Below are positions 18,392 to 26,988 of a stretch of 44,505 nucleotides of DNA, one piece after another (positions within the stretch are counted from its first letter, which is position 1; each line of letters starts with the position of its first letter). Source of the DNA: an uncultured Verrucomicrobia subdivision 3 bacterium (lineage in GTDB: Bacteria > Verrucomicrobiota > Verrucomicrobiae > Limisphaerales > UBA11358). The translations under genes and the position numbers were made by a program. The notes beneath the pieces are model-generated. The model saw nothing but the letters and a program-made list of their open reading frames with translations. It was not told where the DNA came from and made no database searches. The DNA lies in assembly GCA_903921455.1 (NCBI GenBank), contig CAIXPZ010000014.1:1-44505 (forward strand), given 5' to 3'.

Positions 18392-19135
18392 TTAGACGCC
18401 GCGCTGTTCAGGTGGCCAGATGATCTTGTGCTGCTGGATCTGGAAACGCACCGGCAGCGCGTCGGCGATGATTTTTTCCGCGAGAGCCTTGCGGGAAATC
18501 GGCGTCTGACCGGCTGGAACTGTTTTCAACACCTGGTTTTGCTGTGCCTGCGCGAGCGGGTGCACCCACGAAAATAGCAACGGACAGATGGATTCCAGAT
18601 GTTGCGAACCGATTAGATTTTTTGCCCACTCATAATCTTCGAGCGTGCCGATGACGAACTTGATTTCGTCGGTGGCTTTCAAGTGCACGATGTTTGCGAA
18701 AAGATTCCGCGAAACCTCGCCGCTGGAGGGGCATTTCATATCCATGATGCGGTGAACGCGCGGATCGATCTGGGAAATGTCATGCGCGCCGCTCGTCTCA
18801 ATCAACACGGTAAAGCCCTCGTCGCATAGCATTTTCATCAGCGGCAGGGAATTTTTCTGGAGCAGCGGCTCGCCGCCGGTCAGCTCGACGAGCGGAAGTT
18901 GAAAGTTCTTAGTTGATGGTTGATGGTTGGAAAAGGGTTTTGCGAAGCGCTTCACTTCCGCCAGAACCTCTGTCAGTTCGCGCTTTTTTCCCTCGGTGAA
19001 GGCGTAGGCGGTGTCGCAGTAGGAACAGCGCAGGTCGCAGGCGGTAAGCCGGAGGAACACGCACGGCAGGCCGGCAAAAGTGCTTTCGCCTTGCAGGCTC
19101 AAATAGATTTCGTTGACAACGAGGGTGTCGGACAC
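18392..19135 (-). CDS. queE: 7-carboxy-7-deazaguanine synthase
   Basis: A 247-residue radical SAM enzyme of queuosine (7-deazaguanine) biosynthesis that converts 6-carboxytetrahydropterin to 7-carboxy-7-deazaguanine. The [4Fe-4S] motif CxxxCxxC is at residues 33-40 (CDLRCSYC). GES near 16-18 and ELTGGEPLLQ near 84-93 are family signatures. Between residues 68 and 79 there is an insert, FSNHQPSTKNFQ, encoded by an A/C-rich low-complexity tract (about 18899-18937). It stays in frame and lies just before the conserved GGEP strand. No other queuosine gene is in the window. It is the first gene of the minus-strand run and diverges from the TIGR03790 gene. Confidence 0.92.
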   Translation of the reverse strand: MSDTLVVNEIYLSLQGESTFAGLPCVFLRLTACDLRCSYCDTAYAFTEGKKRELTEVLAEVKRFAKPFSNHQPSTKNFQLPLVELTGGEPLLQKNSLPLMKMLCDEGFTVLIETSGAHDISQIDPRVHRIMDMKCPSSGEVSRNLFANIVHLKATDEIKFVIGTLEDYEWAKNLIGSQHLESICPLLFSWVHPLAQAQQNQVLKTVPAGQTPISRKALAEKIIADALPVRFQIQQHKIIWPPEQRGV

Positions 19136-19242
19136 GCCCGCAGTCTAGCCAGACGCGCGGAAAATTGAAATGCCATTGCGATGGTGATTGGATTTTTGCG
19201 GCGGCATGGATTACTTTCCGGCGAACCTATTCAGAAGATTTG

Positions 19243-21777
19243 ATGAACCGATTCATTCGCCATGTTGTTGTCCTCGCCGCGCTACTCGCGGCGGCGGGTA
19301 AGGGTTTGGCAGGCGGCAGCGGGCTGAACGTGATCGTGGTGGTAAACCAGATCAGCACTAATTCGCAGCAACTGGGCAATGACTATTGCGAACGGCGCGG
19401 GGTGCCACCCCAAAACCTGCTGCGCTTGACGAACTGGACGGGCGGTTCCATCAACTGGAGTCCCGGCGATTTTCGAATCAACCTCCTCAATCCTCTACTG
19501 GCCATGGTCGCCGGCCGCGGGCTGACGAACCAAGCACAGTTCGTCCTGCTGTCCATGGACATTCCTTATCGGGTGACGGACGGATACAACGTGAACAGCA
19601 CAACAGCGGCATTATTTTACGGGTTCAAGACCAACTCGGATCCGAGTTTGGGAACCTGCTCGTTGCCCGATTATTCCTCCAACAGTTACGCCTATTCCGA
19701 ACTGCCCTTCAGCCAAGCGATGCCGGATACCGCTGCCACCAACTCGTTTCTGGCCATGATGCTCACAGACACGAATCTCGCCGCCGCGGAGAATACCCTT
19801 CGTCGCGGCGTGGCGGCGGACAATAGTTATCCGACCCAGACCGTCTACCTGGCTAAAACCAGCGACGCCCTTCGCAACGTCCGGTTTGTAGAATTTGACA
19901 ATTCTGTTTTTGAAAACCAGGTGGTTGGCAACCCTGCCGCGACCCGCATTGACACCGATTTTACGGCGTTCACCAATCTGTTCGGTCTGCTGACGGGACT
20001 GGGCAACTACTCGCTGGCAACGAATGCCTTTGTGCCCGGCACCATAGGCGACAGCCTGACGTCGTATGGCGGCTGCATCTTTGATAGCGGGGGGCAGACG
20101 CCGTTGCTGGCGTTCTTGGAGGCCGGAGCTGCCGGCAGTTATGGCACGGTGATTGAACCTTGCAATTACACCCAGAAATTTCCCGACCCGGTGGATTATT
20201 TTTATCAGGCGCGCGGATTTTCGCTGGCCGAGGCCTACTATCAGAGCGTGCTTAACCCGTTCCAAGGGCTGTTCGTGGGCGAACCGCTCGCGGCACCGTT
20301 TGCGCGTCCCGGCAACGCGGACTGGAGTTCGCTGACCAATAGTGCAGTGTTGAGTGGGCAAACCAATTTGACATTGTCCTTCACAGCCGCCACCAACCGG
20401 CCGCTGGCACAGGCGGATTTGTTTGTGGACGGAACTTTTTTTCAGACGATGACCAACCTGCCGCCCGCTGCAGGAAATGTCCTTTCGGTCACGCTGAACG
20501 GTTATACGAACAATTTCACCGTGCCGACCAATGCCACTTTGGCGGCGACGACGGTGGGATTGGCGAATGTCTTAAACTCACAAGCGTATCTCACGCAAGT
20601 TGCCGCCTTCCCGGCGGGCGACCGGATTGAACTACAATCGCTGGCCACCTATATTTCCGGCAGCAATGTGACTTTGAGTGCCAGTGTCGCCAGCGGTTAC
20701 ACAACCAATTTGACCGCGCATTTGGCCGCTGCCCGGCCAGCATTTCTCGACACCGTTGCCACCGGCTACCAGTTCGTGACCGCCAGCAACACGCCCATCA
20801 TCGGCGACTGGCTGCAACTCGCATTCACCAAGACCAACGGCACGACGGTGACACTGGCCGTCACCAATACGACTTCGGGCACGACCATCGGAACGATGGC
20901 GCTAAATCTGGTAAACCTGATCAATGCCAACCCGACCCTGCAAGCCACCGATGGCGTGCTCGCGGCAGATTTTTTTGACTATGATCCGTATGCCCTGCCC
21001 ATCGTGCAATTTTTCCTGTATGCCCGCACCCCGGGCTGGCCAGCCTCCCAAATTCTGATCACGCTGACCAACTCTACCAATTTGCTGACGACACCGGTCG
21101 GCACGAATCCGCTGGACGCCAATGTTTCCAACCTCCGGCCGCGCAACCATCTATATCTGAGTTCGGGAACGAATTTATTGCCGGTAAATTTTGCGTTGGA
21201 CACCACACAATTGCCCGACGGCTGGCATCAGTTGACAGCGATTGCCTACGAAGGAACCAGTGTTCGCACCCAGACCCACGTAGTGCGGAGCGTGAAGATT
21301 CAGAACACCGGCTTATCCGCGACGTTGGCCATGCTGCCAATGGGCACCAACGCCGGACAACTGCAATTCGCAGTGACGGCCAACGCCACCAACATTACGC
21401 GCATCGAACTGCTCAGCACCGGCGGCTCCGTGGGGGTGGCCACCAATCAAGCCACCGCCAGCTTTACCATATCCGCTGCATATTTGGGGACGGGCGTGCA
21501 TCCGTTCTACGCAATGGTCACCGACCAAGCCGGGCATCGCTACCAAACACAAACTATTTGGTCCACGATTCCCGCCCTCACGCTTACCCTCGCTGGCACG
21601 CCACCAATTCTTGTATGGCCGGCCATTCCTGGCCGACAATATGATTTGCTGTTCGCCACGAACTTGTCGGCTGGATTTCAAACTGTAACGACGATGGCCG
21701 CAACAAATTCTTTAATCCAATGGCCTGTCACCACAACGAATAGCACAGGATTTTATCGGGTGCAATTGGACCAGTAA
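19243..21777 (+). CDS. Secreted TIGR03790 family protein
   Basis: An 844-residue secreted protein. The start at 19243 has an AGAAG box upstream and gives a signal peptide (MNRFIRHVVVLAALLAAAGKGLAGG). The N-terminal 380 residues read like the TIGR03790 family: GLNVIVVVNQ at the mature N-terminus, then YCERRGVPPQNLLRL, FVLLSMDIPYRV and a late YYQSVLNPFQGLFVGEPLAAP. This family is common in Verrucomicrobiota, Planctomycetota and Acidobacteriota and has no established function. The second half is Thr/Asn/Ala-rich and beta-repetitive, suggesting Ig-like or surface domains. It ends in a segment (LVWPAIPGRQYDLLFATNLS) that resembles a C-terminal beta-sandwich frequent in verrucomicrobial secreted proteins. 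Confidence 0.82.
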   Translation: MNRFIRHVVVLAALLAAAGKGLAGGSGLNVIVVVNQISTNSQQLGNDYCERRGVPPQNLLRLTNWTGGSINWSPGDFRINLLNPLLAMVAGRGLTNQAQFVLLSMDIPYRVTDGYNVNSTTAALFYGFKTNSDPSLGTCSLPDYSSNSYAYSELPFSQAMPDTAATNSFLAMMLTDTNLAAAENTLRRGVAADNSYPTQTVYLAKTSDALRNVRFVEFDNSVFENQVVGNPAATRIDTDFTAFTNLFGLLTGLGNYSLATNAFVPGTIGDSLTSYGGCIFDSGGQTPLLAFLEAGAAGSYGTVIEPCNYTQKFPDPVDYFYQARGFSLAEAYYQSVLNPFQGLFVGEPLAAPFARPGNADWSSLTNSAVLSGQTNLTLSFTAATNRPLAQADLFVDGTFFQTMTNLPPAAGNVLSVTLNGYTNNFTVPTNATLAATTVGLANVLNSQAYLTQVAAFPAGDRIELQSLATYISGSNVTLSASVASGYTTNLTAHLAAARPAFLDTVATGYQFVTASNTPIIGDWLQLAFTKTNGTTVTLAVTNTTSGTTIGTMALNLVNLINANPTLQATDGVLAADFFDYDPYALPIVQFFLYARTPGWPASQILITLTNSTNLLTTPVGTNPLDANVSNLRPRNHLYLSSGTNLLPVNFALDTTQLPDGWHQLTAIAYEGTSVRTQTHVVRSVKIQNTGLSATLAMLPMGTNAGQLQFAVTANATNITRIELLSTGGSVGVATNQATASFTISAAYLGTGVHPFYAMVTDQAGHRYQTQTIWSTIPALTLTLAGTPPILVWPAIPGRQYDLLFATNLSAGFQTVTTMAATNSLIQWPVTTTNSTGFYRVQLDQ

Positions 21778-21821
21778 ACCCATTGAAACAACAACCGGTA
21801 ACGAATCCGTTTAAGTTCAAA

Positions 21822-22700
21822 TCACCGGCAGCAAGAACACTTTGCCACTGCGGACGATGAATGCGCTGCAATTTTTCCGGCGGCGCCAGCCGAATTTTTA
21901 AGCTGGCCGAGCGCAAAATATTTACCGATGCGGTAGCTGTCGTTAATCGCCGCCGTGATGAAAATTTTTCCGATCTCCACCGAGTGCGGCAAGCCATGTC
22001 CAAGCGCCAGCGCTGCGCAAATAGCAGCGGAATAAGTGCAACCGGTGCCGTGCGTGGAAACGCCTTTCACAAACGGCGCGGAGAGAAGCAATTCGGTTTC
22101 GCCATCGAAGAAAATATCCATGGCCATGCGAGAATTCTTCAAGTGCCCACCTTTGACTAAAACCGCGCAGCCGTAGCATGAATGAATTTTCCGCGCAGCG
22201 GATCGCAAATCCTCAGCCGAGGAAATTTTTTGTCCGGCGAGAATTTCCGCCTCGTCCAGATTGGGCGTGACGAGCACGGCCAGCGGCAGGAGCTTGGACC
22301 GGAGAATTTTCTCTGCCGCCGGCTGCAATAGCCGGGCACCGCTGGTCGAAACCATCACCGGATCTACGACCAATTGCCAGTGGTTGGATTTTAATTTTGA
22401 GTTGCGAAAAAAATTCGCGACGACGGAAATGTTTTGCGCGGAGAATAACATTCCCGTTTTCACGGCTGCCGGATTGAGCTCTTCAAATACGGCTTCAATT
22501 TGCCGGCGCAACATTCTGGGCGAGCACGGCTCCACGCCGAGAACGCGTTTGGGATTTTGCGCGGTCAAACAAGCGATGGCGCTCGTGCCGTGGACGCCGA
22601 GGGCGGCAAAGGTTTTCAGATCAGCCTGGATACCGGCGCCACCGCCGCTGTCAGAGCCGGCGATGGTGAGGGCGACAGGCAATTTTTGAAATGACTTCAT
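21822..22700 (-). CDS. thiD: Hydroxymethylpyrimidine (phosphate) kinase
   Basis: A 292-residue ribokinase-fold enzyme that phosphorylates hydroxymethylpyrimidine and its phosphate for thiamine synthesis. The N-terminal ALTIAGSDSGGGAGIQADLKT and the C-terminal GVSTHGTGCTYSAAICAALA (anion hole and catalytic Asp/Gly region) are diagnostic. In place of the usual Asp, the sequence has THGTGC; some family members have this variant. A short insert NSKLKSN near residues 100-106, from an A-rich tract at about 22385-22408, interrupts a loop before the VVDPVM strand. The C-terminal 25 residues after GQLKNSAG are low-complexity. thiC with a TPP riboswitch is 16 kb away, so the pathway genes are scattered. 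Confidence 0.92.
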   Translation of the reverse strand: MKSFQKLPVALTIAGSDSGGGAGIQADLKTFAALGVHGTSAIACLTAQNPKRVLGVEPCSPRMLRRQIEAVFEELNPAAVKTGMLFSAQNISVVANFFRNSKLKSNHWQLVVDPVMVSTSGARLLQPAAEKILRSKLLPLAVLVTPNLDEAEILAGQKISSAEDLRSAARKIHSCYGCAVLVKGGHLKNSRMAMDIFFDGETELLLSAPFVKGVSTHGTGCTYSAAICAALALGHGLPHSVEIGKIFITAAINDSYRIGKYFALGQLKNSAGAAGKIAAHSSSAVAKCSCCR

Positions 22701-22731
22701 GGGAAAGTTTGTCACGGCGAACCTAATACGA

Positions 22732-23601
22732 TTATTTCGCCACGGTGGCGTGGTCACGCAGCCAGCGCAAATCCTCATTGCCGCCGCCGGAAATGATTCG
22801 AATATGATCGCCATCCCCACCACCGGAATTCATCCAGCTGGGGTCGGGCGACGGGCCGGTTACCGTAACGGTGTGGGCCAGCATCCAAGTTTGAGGATTT
22901 GACCAGCGGTGTGCTTCCACATGCCCATCGGCGAAAGCCACGGTGCCCGAATGATTATGTTCCACCGACGGGCGATGATAAAAATACGAACTCGAATTTG
23001 CCACGACATCAAATGCTGGATAACAAACGCTGACTGGAGAAGTGTCAATGAACGTAAAAATCTCACTGGGATTATATGCGGCAACGTCGGAGCTTTTACG
23101 AAAAACAATGTGGTTCGCGTCATAGTTACTGTCATTGCCATATTCCCAATTGCACCAAGCGTTCAAGGCATAGGTGCGCACGCGCGAGATGTAATTACCG
23201 CCGACGTTCAACGTGCTATGGTCGGCGGGACAGCGGTAGATGGCGGCCACGCGAATGTAATTCGCAAACAAGGCATTGGTCGGGTCGGTCAAATAGCTGG
23301 GATCACTGAAGGCTTGAAAATCGTTGTGCCAGTTGCCGGTCACCCAGGTTTTAACGGTCGGGCCGGTGCCGTAGCCATTAGACACCAATCGTTCAGCATT
23401 GTCGCCAGTGTAAAGATGCCACGTCAGCGATAATTGCCTGATGTTGTTCAAACATTGAATCCGGTAAGCCTGCGCCTTGGCGCGGGAAAGCGCGGGCAAC
23501 AGCAGCGCAGCAAGAATGGCAATGATGGCGATGACGACCAGCAATTCAATCAGCGTGAAGGCTCGACGCGGGCGGAATTGTTTGTGGACCGGAACATTCA
23601 T
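22732..23601 (-). CDS. Type II pseudopilin-like protein with H-X9-DG motif
   Basis: A 289-residue protein starting with a short basic leader and the prepilin cleavage/methylation motif [27 protein letters not shown] near residues 13-38. This is cut after a glycine or alanine by prepilin peptidase and leaves a membrane-spanning helix. The C-terminal half contains the H-X9-DG motif ([13 protein letters not shown]), marking the large verrucomicrobial/planctomycetal pseudopilin-like family (DUF1559 relatives). These are secreted or surface proteins of unknown role that use type II secretion-like processing. It stands alone, with no secretion ATPase or secretin near, and diverges from polX. A longer upstream frame is a shadow of polX. 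Confidence 0.9.
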   Translation of the reverse strand: MNVPVHKQFRPRRAFTLIELLVVIAIIAILAALLLPALSRAKAQAYRIQCLNNIRQLSLTWHLYTGDNAERLVSNGYGTGPTVKTWVTGNWHNDFQAFSDPSYLTDPTNALFANYIRVAAIYRCPADHSTLNVGGNYISRVRTYALNAWCNWEYGNDSNYDANHIVFRKSSDVAAYNPSEIFTFIDTSPVSVCYPAFDVVANSSSYFYHRPSVEHNHSGTVAFADGHVEAHRWSNPQTWMLAHTVTVTGPSPDPSWMNSGGGDGDHIRIISGGGNEDLRWLRDHATVAK

Positions 23602-23694
23602 CACATTAGCTGACCGCAAACTACCATTGAACCGGCGGCGGACAAGTTCAACTTTGAACCTTGAACCGCCCGCGGTCATCTTCATATTTGGGGC

Positions 23695-25452
23695 ATGGAC
23701 AAAGACAAGGTCGCAGAAATTTTGGTGGAAATCGGCGTGCTCCTGGAGTTGAAGGGTGAAAACCCGTTCAAGACACGCGCTTATGCGAACGGCGCGCGAA
23801 CGATTGAGAGTTTGAACGAACCGCTGGCCACGCTCGTTGCCGAAAAGCGGCTCGGCGAAATCAAGGGTATAGGCGCGGCACTCGAGCAGAAAATCACGGA
23901 ACTGGTCGAGACGGGAAAATTGAAATATTACGATGAGTTGAAAGCTTCCATTCCGCCGGGCTTGATCGAGATGCTGGAAATTTCCGGCCTTGGCCCGAAG
24001 AAAATCCAGGCGATGAACAAGCAATTGGGCATTGATTCCATTGAGAAACTTGAGGCGGAGTGCAAAGCGGGAAAAGTTGCGGAATTGGGCGGCTTTGGCG
24101 AGAAAACACAGGCAAACATCCTGGAAGGCATCGAACGCAAACGGACCTACGCGAGCAAGCATTTGTTGAGCGATGCATGGTTGGCGGCGGAACCGTTGCT
24201 GGAAAACCTTCGGCAGCATTCCGACGTGATCCGTTGCAACACGGCGGGAAGTTTGCGGCGTTTCAAAGAAGTCATCGGCGATATCGACCTGCTGGCATCA
24301 TCAAAGAATGCGCCAGCGGTGATTGAATTTTTTATTTCGCAGCCGGGCATCGTCAAGGTGCTGGCGGAGGGCGAAACGAAGGCGAGCGTGATACTGGAGG
24401 GTGGCATTCAGTGCGATTTGCGCGTGGTAAGCGATGCAGAATATCCGTTTGCGCTGGCGTATTTCACCGGCAGCAAAGAGCACAACATTGTGATGCGCCA
24501 GCGGGCGATCCAGCGTGGATTGCGGCTGAATGAATACGGCTTGTTCAAGTCGAAGGAGGAAACACGCGAGGCGAAACTTCTGGTGCCATGTCGGAGCGAG
24601 GAAGATATTTTCACCAAGCTGGACTTGGTTTTTGTGCCGCCGGAGTTACGCGAGGATCATGGCGAATTTGCCGCGGCTGAGAAAAATGATTTGCCGAAGT
24701 TGGTGGCGTGGTCGGACTTGAAGGGCGCGCTGCACAATCACTCAAATTGGAGCGACGGGCACAATACGCTGGAGGAAATTGCGGAGTTCATGGACGAACT
24801 TGGACTGGAATACTGGGCCATTACGGACCACTCAAAGTCATCGTATCAGGCAAATGGGCTGGATGCTGAACGACTCCGCGAGCAAATCACAGAGGTTGGC
24901 AAGCTGAATAAAAAATTTGCCGATGGGGGACGGAGATTCAGACTCCTGACAGGGACGGAAGTGGATATTTTGAAAGAGCGCTTGGATTTTGACGATGATT
25001 TGCTGGCGGAACTCGAGGTGGTGGTGGCGAGTCTGCACGTTCCGTCGAGCAGCGAAGCCGAAAACACTAAACGCTTGATTCGCGCGGCAGAAAATAAATA
25101 TGTCCACACCCTAGGCCACCTGACCGGACGCCTGCTGTTGGAGCGCGAGTCGTATCCGCTTAACGTGCCGGCGGTAATTGATGCGTGTGCGGCAACGGGG
25201 ACGTGGATTGAGCTAAATTGCAACCCACATCGGCTGGATTTAGATTGGCGGCACTGGCCCTACGCGATAAGCAAGGGTGTGAAATGTGTCATAAATCCAG
25301 ACGCGCACCGCAATGCACATGCCGGTTATCTACGTTTGGGCGCGGGTGTGGCCCGGAAAGGCTGGCTGGAAAAGACCACAGTGATAAACACTTTGCCCCG
25401 CTCGACACTGAAAAATGAATTGAAACGCAAGCGCGACAGATTAAAGCCGTAA
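23695..25452 (+). CDS. polX: PolX-type DNA polymerase / PHP exonuclease
   Basis: A 585-residue repair polymerase with a family X core and a PHP nuclease domain. The N-terminal helix-hairpin-helix region (about 1-150) contains two hairpins ([15 protein letters not shown] near 53 and [14 protein letters not shown] near 94). The palm has [16 protein letters not shown], with the metal-binding pair Asp196/Asp198 and the third carboxylate near Asp241. The PHP domain starts near 343 with the metal-binding [11 protein letters not shown] and continues with ITDHS, GTEVDI and NPDAHR. Function is probably gap filling in base excision repair with 3'-5' exonuclease or phosphatase activity. The start is the ATG after a GGGGC stretch. 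Length fits the family (about 570-580). Confidence 0.95.
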   Translation: MDKDKVAEILVEIGVLLELKGENPFKTRAYANGARTIESLNEPLATLVAEKRLGEIKGIGAALEQKITELVETGKLKYYDELKASIPPGLIEMLEISGLGPKKIQAMNKQLGIDSIEKLEAECKAGKVAELGGFGEKTQANILEGIERKRTYASKHLLSDAWLAAEPLLENLRQHSDVIRCNTAGSLRRFKEVIGDIDLLASSKNAPAVIEFFISQPGIVKVLAEGETKASVILEGGIQCDLRVVSDAEYPFALAYFTGSKEHNIVMRQRAIQRGLRLNEYGLFKSKEETREAKLLVPCRSEEDIFTKLDLVFVPPELREDHGEFAAAEKNDLPKLVAWSDLKGALHNHSNWSDGHNTLEEIAEFMDELGLEYWAITDHSKSSYQANGLDAERLREQITEVGKLNKKFADGGRRFRLLTGTEVDILKERLDFDDDLLAELEVVVASLHVPSSSEAENTKRLIRAAENKYVHTLGHLTGRLLLERESYPLNVPAVIDACAATGTWIELNCNPHRLDLDWRHWPYAISKGVKCVINPDAHRNAHAGYLRLGAGVARKGWLEKTTVINTLPRSTLKNELKRKRDRLKP

Positions 25453-25511
25453 TCTTGTTAATTCCACAAATTTATGTTGATTTAAAGCCTTATAATTACC
25501 GGAAATTTGTT

Positions 25512-25540
25512 TTGACGGACAACTTGCCAGACTGATAAGT
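25512..25540 (+). promoter_or_regulatory. Sigma70-type promoter candidate for the exopolysaccharide cluster
   Basis: TTGACG at 25512-25517 and ATAAGT at 25535-25540 are separated by 17 bp. They lie about 72 bp ahead of the outer-membrane protein start in an AT-rich stretch. This is the best promoter match seen in the window and faces the exopolysaccharide genes. It is a sequence match only. Confidence 0.45.
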
Positions 25541-25611
25541 TTAAATGCAATCGGCCGCTAGGAATTTTGAATTCCAAGCGATATCTGTGGTCGAATAACC
25601 AGCGTAGCACT

Positions 25612-26913
25612 ATGAAAAAAATCTTTGTTTCTGTCGGACTGGCAGCCGTGGGCGCTGCTGGATTACCAACTGCGTTTGCTCAGGGAATGGAAGCAGGGGC
25701 TACGCCGAAAATCTGGAACGTGGCCGCGAATTTGCGCGGATTTTATGATGACAATTACGCGGTAGCTAACAATAAGACCGGTAGTTTTGGCTTTGAATTT
25801 ACCCCTTCTATTTCAGCGAATGTTGCGCTCAAGCAAACTGACATCGGCGTAAAATACACCTTTGGGATGTTTTATTATCTGCAACGCGCCGATAATGGCA
25901 TGGACCCGATGGACTACTCGCATCAGGGAGATTTCTGGCTGGATCACACTTTCAACGAGCGTTTCAAAATTAATTTGTCCGACTCGCTGGCCATTGGTCA
26001 GGATCCTAAATTAGTTCAAGGCGGAGCGGTAGTTCGAGTTCAAGGCAACAATGTTGCCAACCATGCGACAGCTACACTCAATTCACAATGGACCCGGCAG
26101 TTCAGCACGGCGACGCATTACGGCAATAATCTTTTTATCTACAGCAATGGTGGGACTAATTCTCCCAGCAATCCCAGCGATGCCGCCCAGCTCAACCGGA
26201 TGGAGCAAAGTGTTGGCACCGATTTCCAGTGGCATTTCCAACCGGAAACGATGGGCTTTGTTGGCTATAATTTCACCTGGGTTCGCTACAATGGAAATGC
26301 GCAGATTGCTTCGCCCTTCATTTTAATCAATCCGCCAAAAGCGCCGAGGACAATTCATTACTACAGCGATGCCCGCGACAACAATGCGCATTATGGCTAT
26401 GTGGGCGTTCAACATGAATTCAGTCCGAACTTAAGCAGTTCCTTGAAGGCCGGTGTGTCCGAAACAGATATGTATAACGATCCGGTGTCGCCTTCTACCT
26501 CGTTGGCACCGTATGTGGATTTCAGTGCTACTTACACATATATTCCCGGCTGCTATGTTCAGGTTGGGGTTACGCAGGATCAAAACGCTACTGACGTTGT
26601 CACTCCCGGCGCCAACGGGCACTTGACCCAATACCAGCAAACCTCGGTATTCTACATGGACGTCAACCATCGGTTCACTCCCAAGTTGTCGGCCTCGCTG
26701 AACACCCAATATCAATATTCCACCTACAAGGATGGTGCGTATAGCAACGACACCGGTGACAGCTCAATCAGCACTGGCATCAACTTAAACTATCAGATTA
26801 ACCGCAATTTGTCGGCCCAAGCCGGTTATACCTTTGATGAGTTGTTTTCAAGCATCAACGGCCGCGGTAATTCCCGCAACACGGTTTACCTTGGTCTGGG
26901 TGCCAATTATTGA
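25612..26913 (+). CDS. Outer-membrane beta-barrel protein of an exopolysaccharide locus
   Basis: A 433-residue protein with a signal peptide (MKKIFVSVGLAAVGAAGLPTAFAQ); the start at 25612 is chosen for it over an earlier ATG. The mature part is a succession of alternating amphipathic strands with many aromatic girdle residues and ends in a terminal aromatic residue (YLGLGANY), as outer-membrane barrels do. It resembles the putative beta-barrel porin 2 group found beside exopolysaccharide and exosortase genes. Its position before a Wzc-like kinase and a Wza-like lipoprotein supports a role in polymer export. An intrinsic terminator directly follows it, so it is probably made in excess of the downstream gene products. 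Confidence 0.8.
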   Translation: MKKIFVSVGLAAVGAAGLPTAFAQGMEAGATPKIWNVAANLRGFYDDNYAVANNKTGSFGFEFTPSISANVALKQTDIGVKYTFGMFYYLQRADNGMDPMDYSHQGDFWLDHTFNERFKINLSDSLAIGQDPKLVQGGAVVRVQGNNVANHATATLNSQWTRQFSTATHYGNNLFIYSNGGTNSPSNPSDAAQLNRMEQSVGTDFQWHFQPETMGFVGYNFTWVRYNGNAQIASPFILINPPKAPRTIHYYSDARDNNAHYGYVGVQHEFSPNLSSSLKAGVSETDMYNDPVSPSTSLAPYVDFSATYTYIPGCYVQVGVTQDQNATDVVTPGANGHLTQYQQTSVFYMDVNHRFTPKLSASLNTQYQYSTYKDGAYSNDTGDSSISTGINLNYQINRNLSAQAGYTFDELFSSINGRGNSRNTVYLGLGANY

Positions 26914-26947
26914 TGAATGGTTGAAATCATAGTTTGAGCACCAATTC

Positions 26948-26983
26948 GGGAGCCGAGTCCGAGACAGGCTCCCATATTTTTTT
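26948..26983 (+). terminator. Intrinsic terminator between barrel and kinase genes
   Basis: GGGAGCC at 26948-26954 pairs with GGCTCCC at 26967-26973 across a 12-nt loop, followed by ATATTTTTTT. It ends 5 bp before the kinase ATG, so the kinase mRNA must come from read-through or start elsewhere. Confidence 0.8.
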
Positions 26984-26988
26984 AAGAT

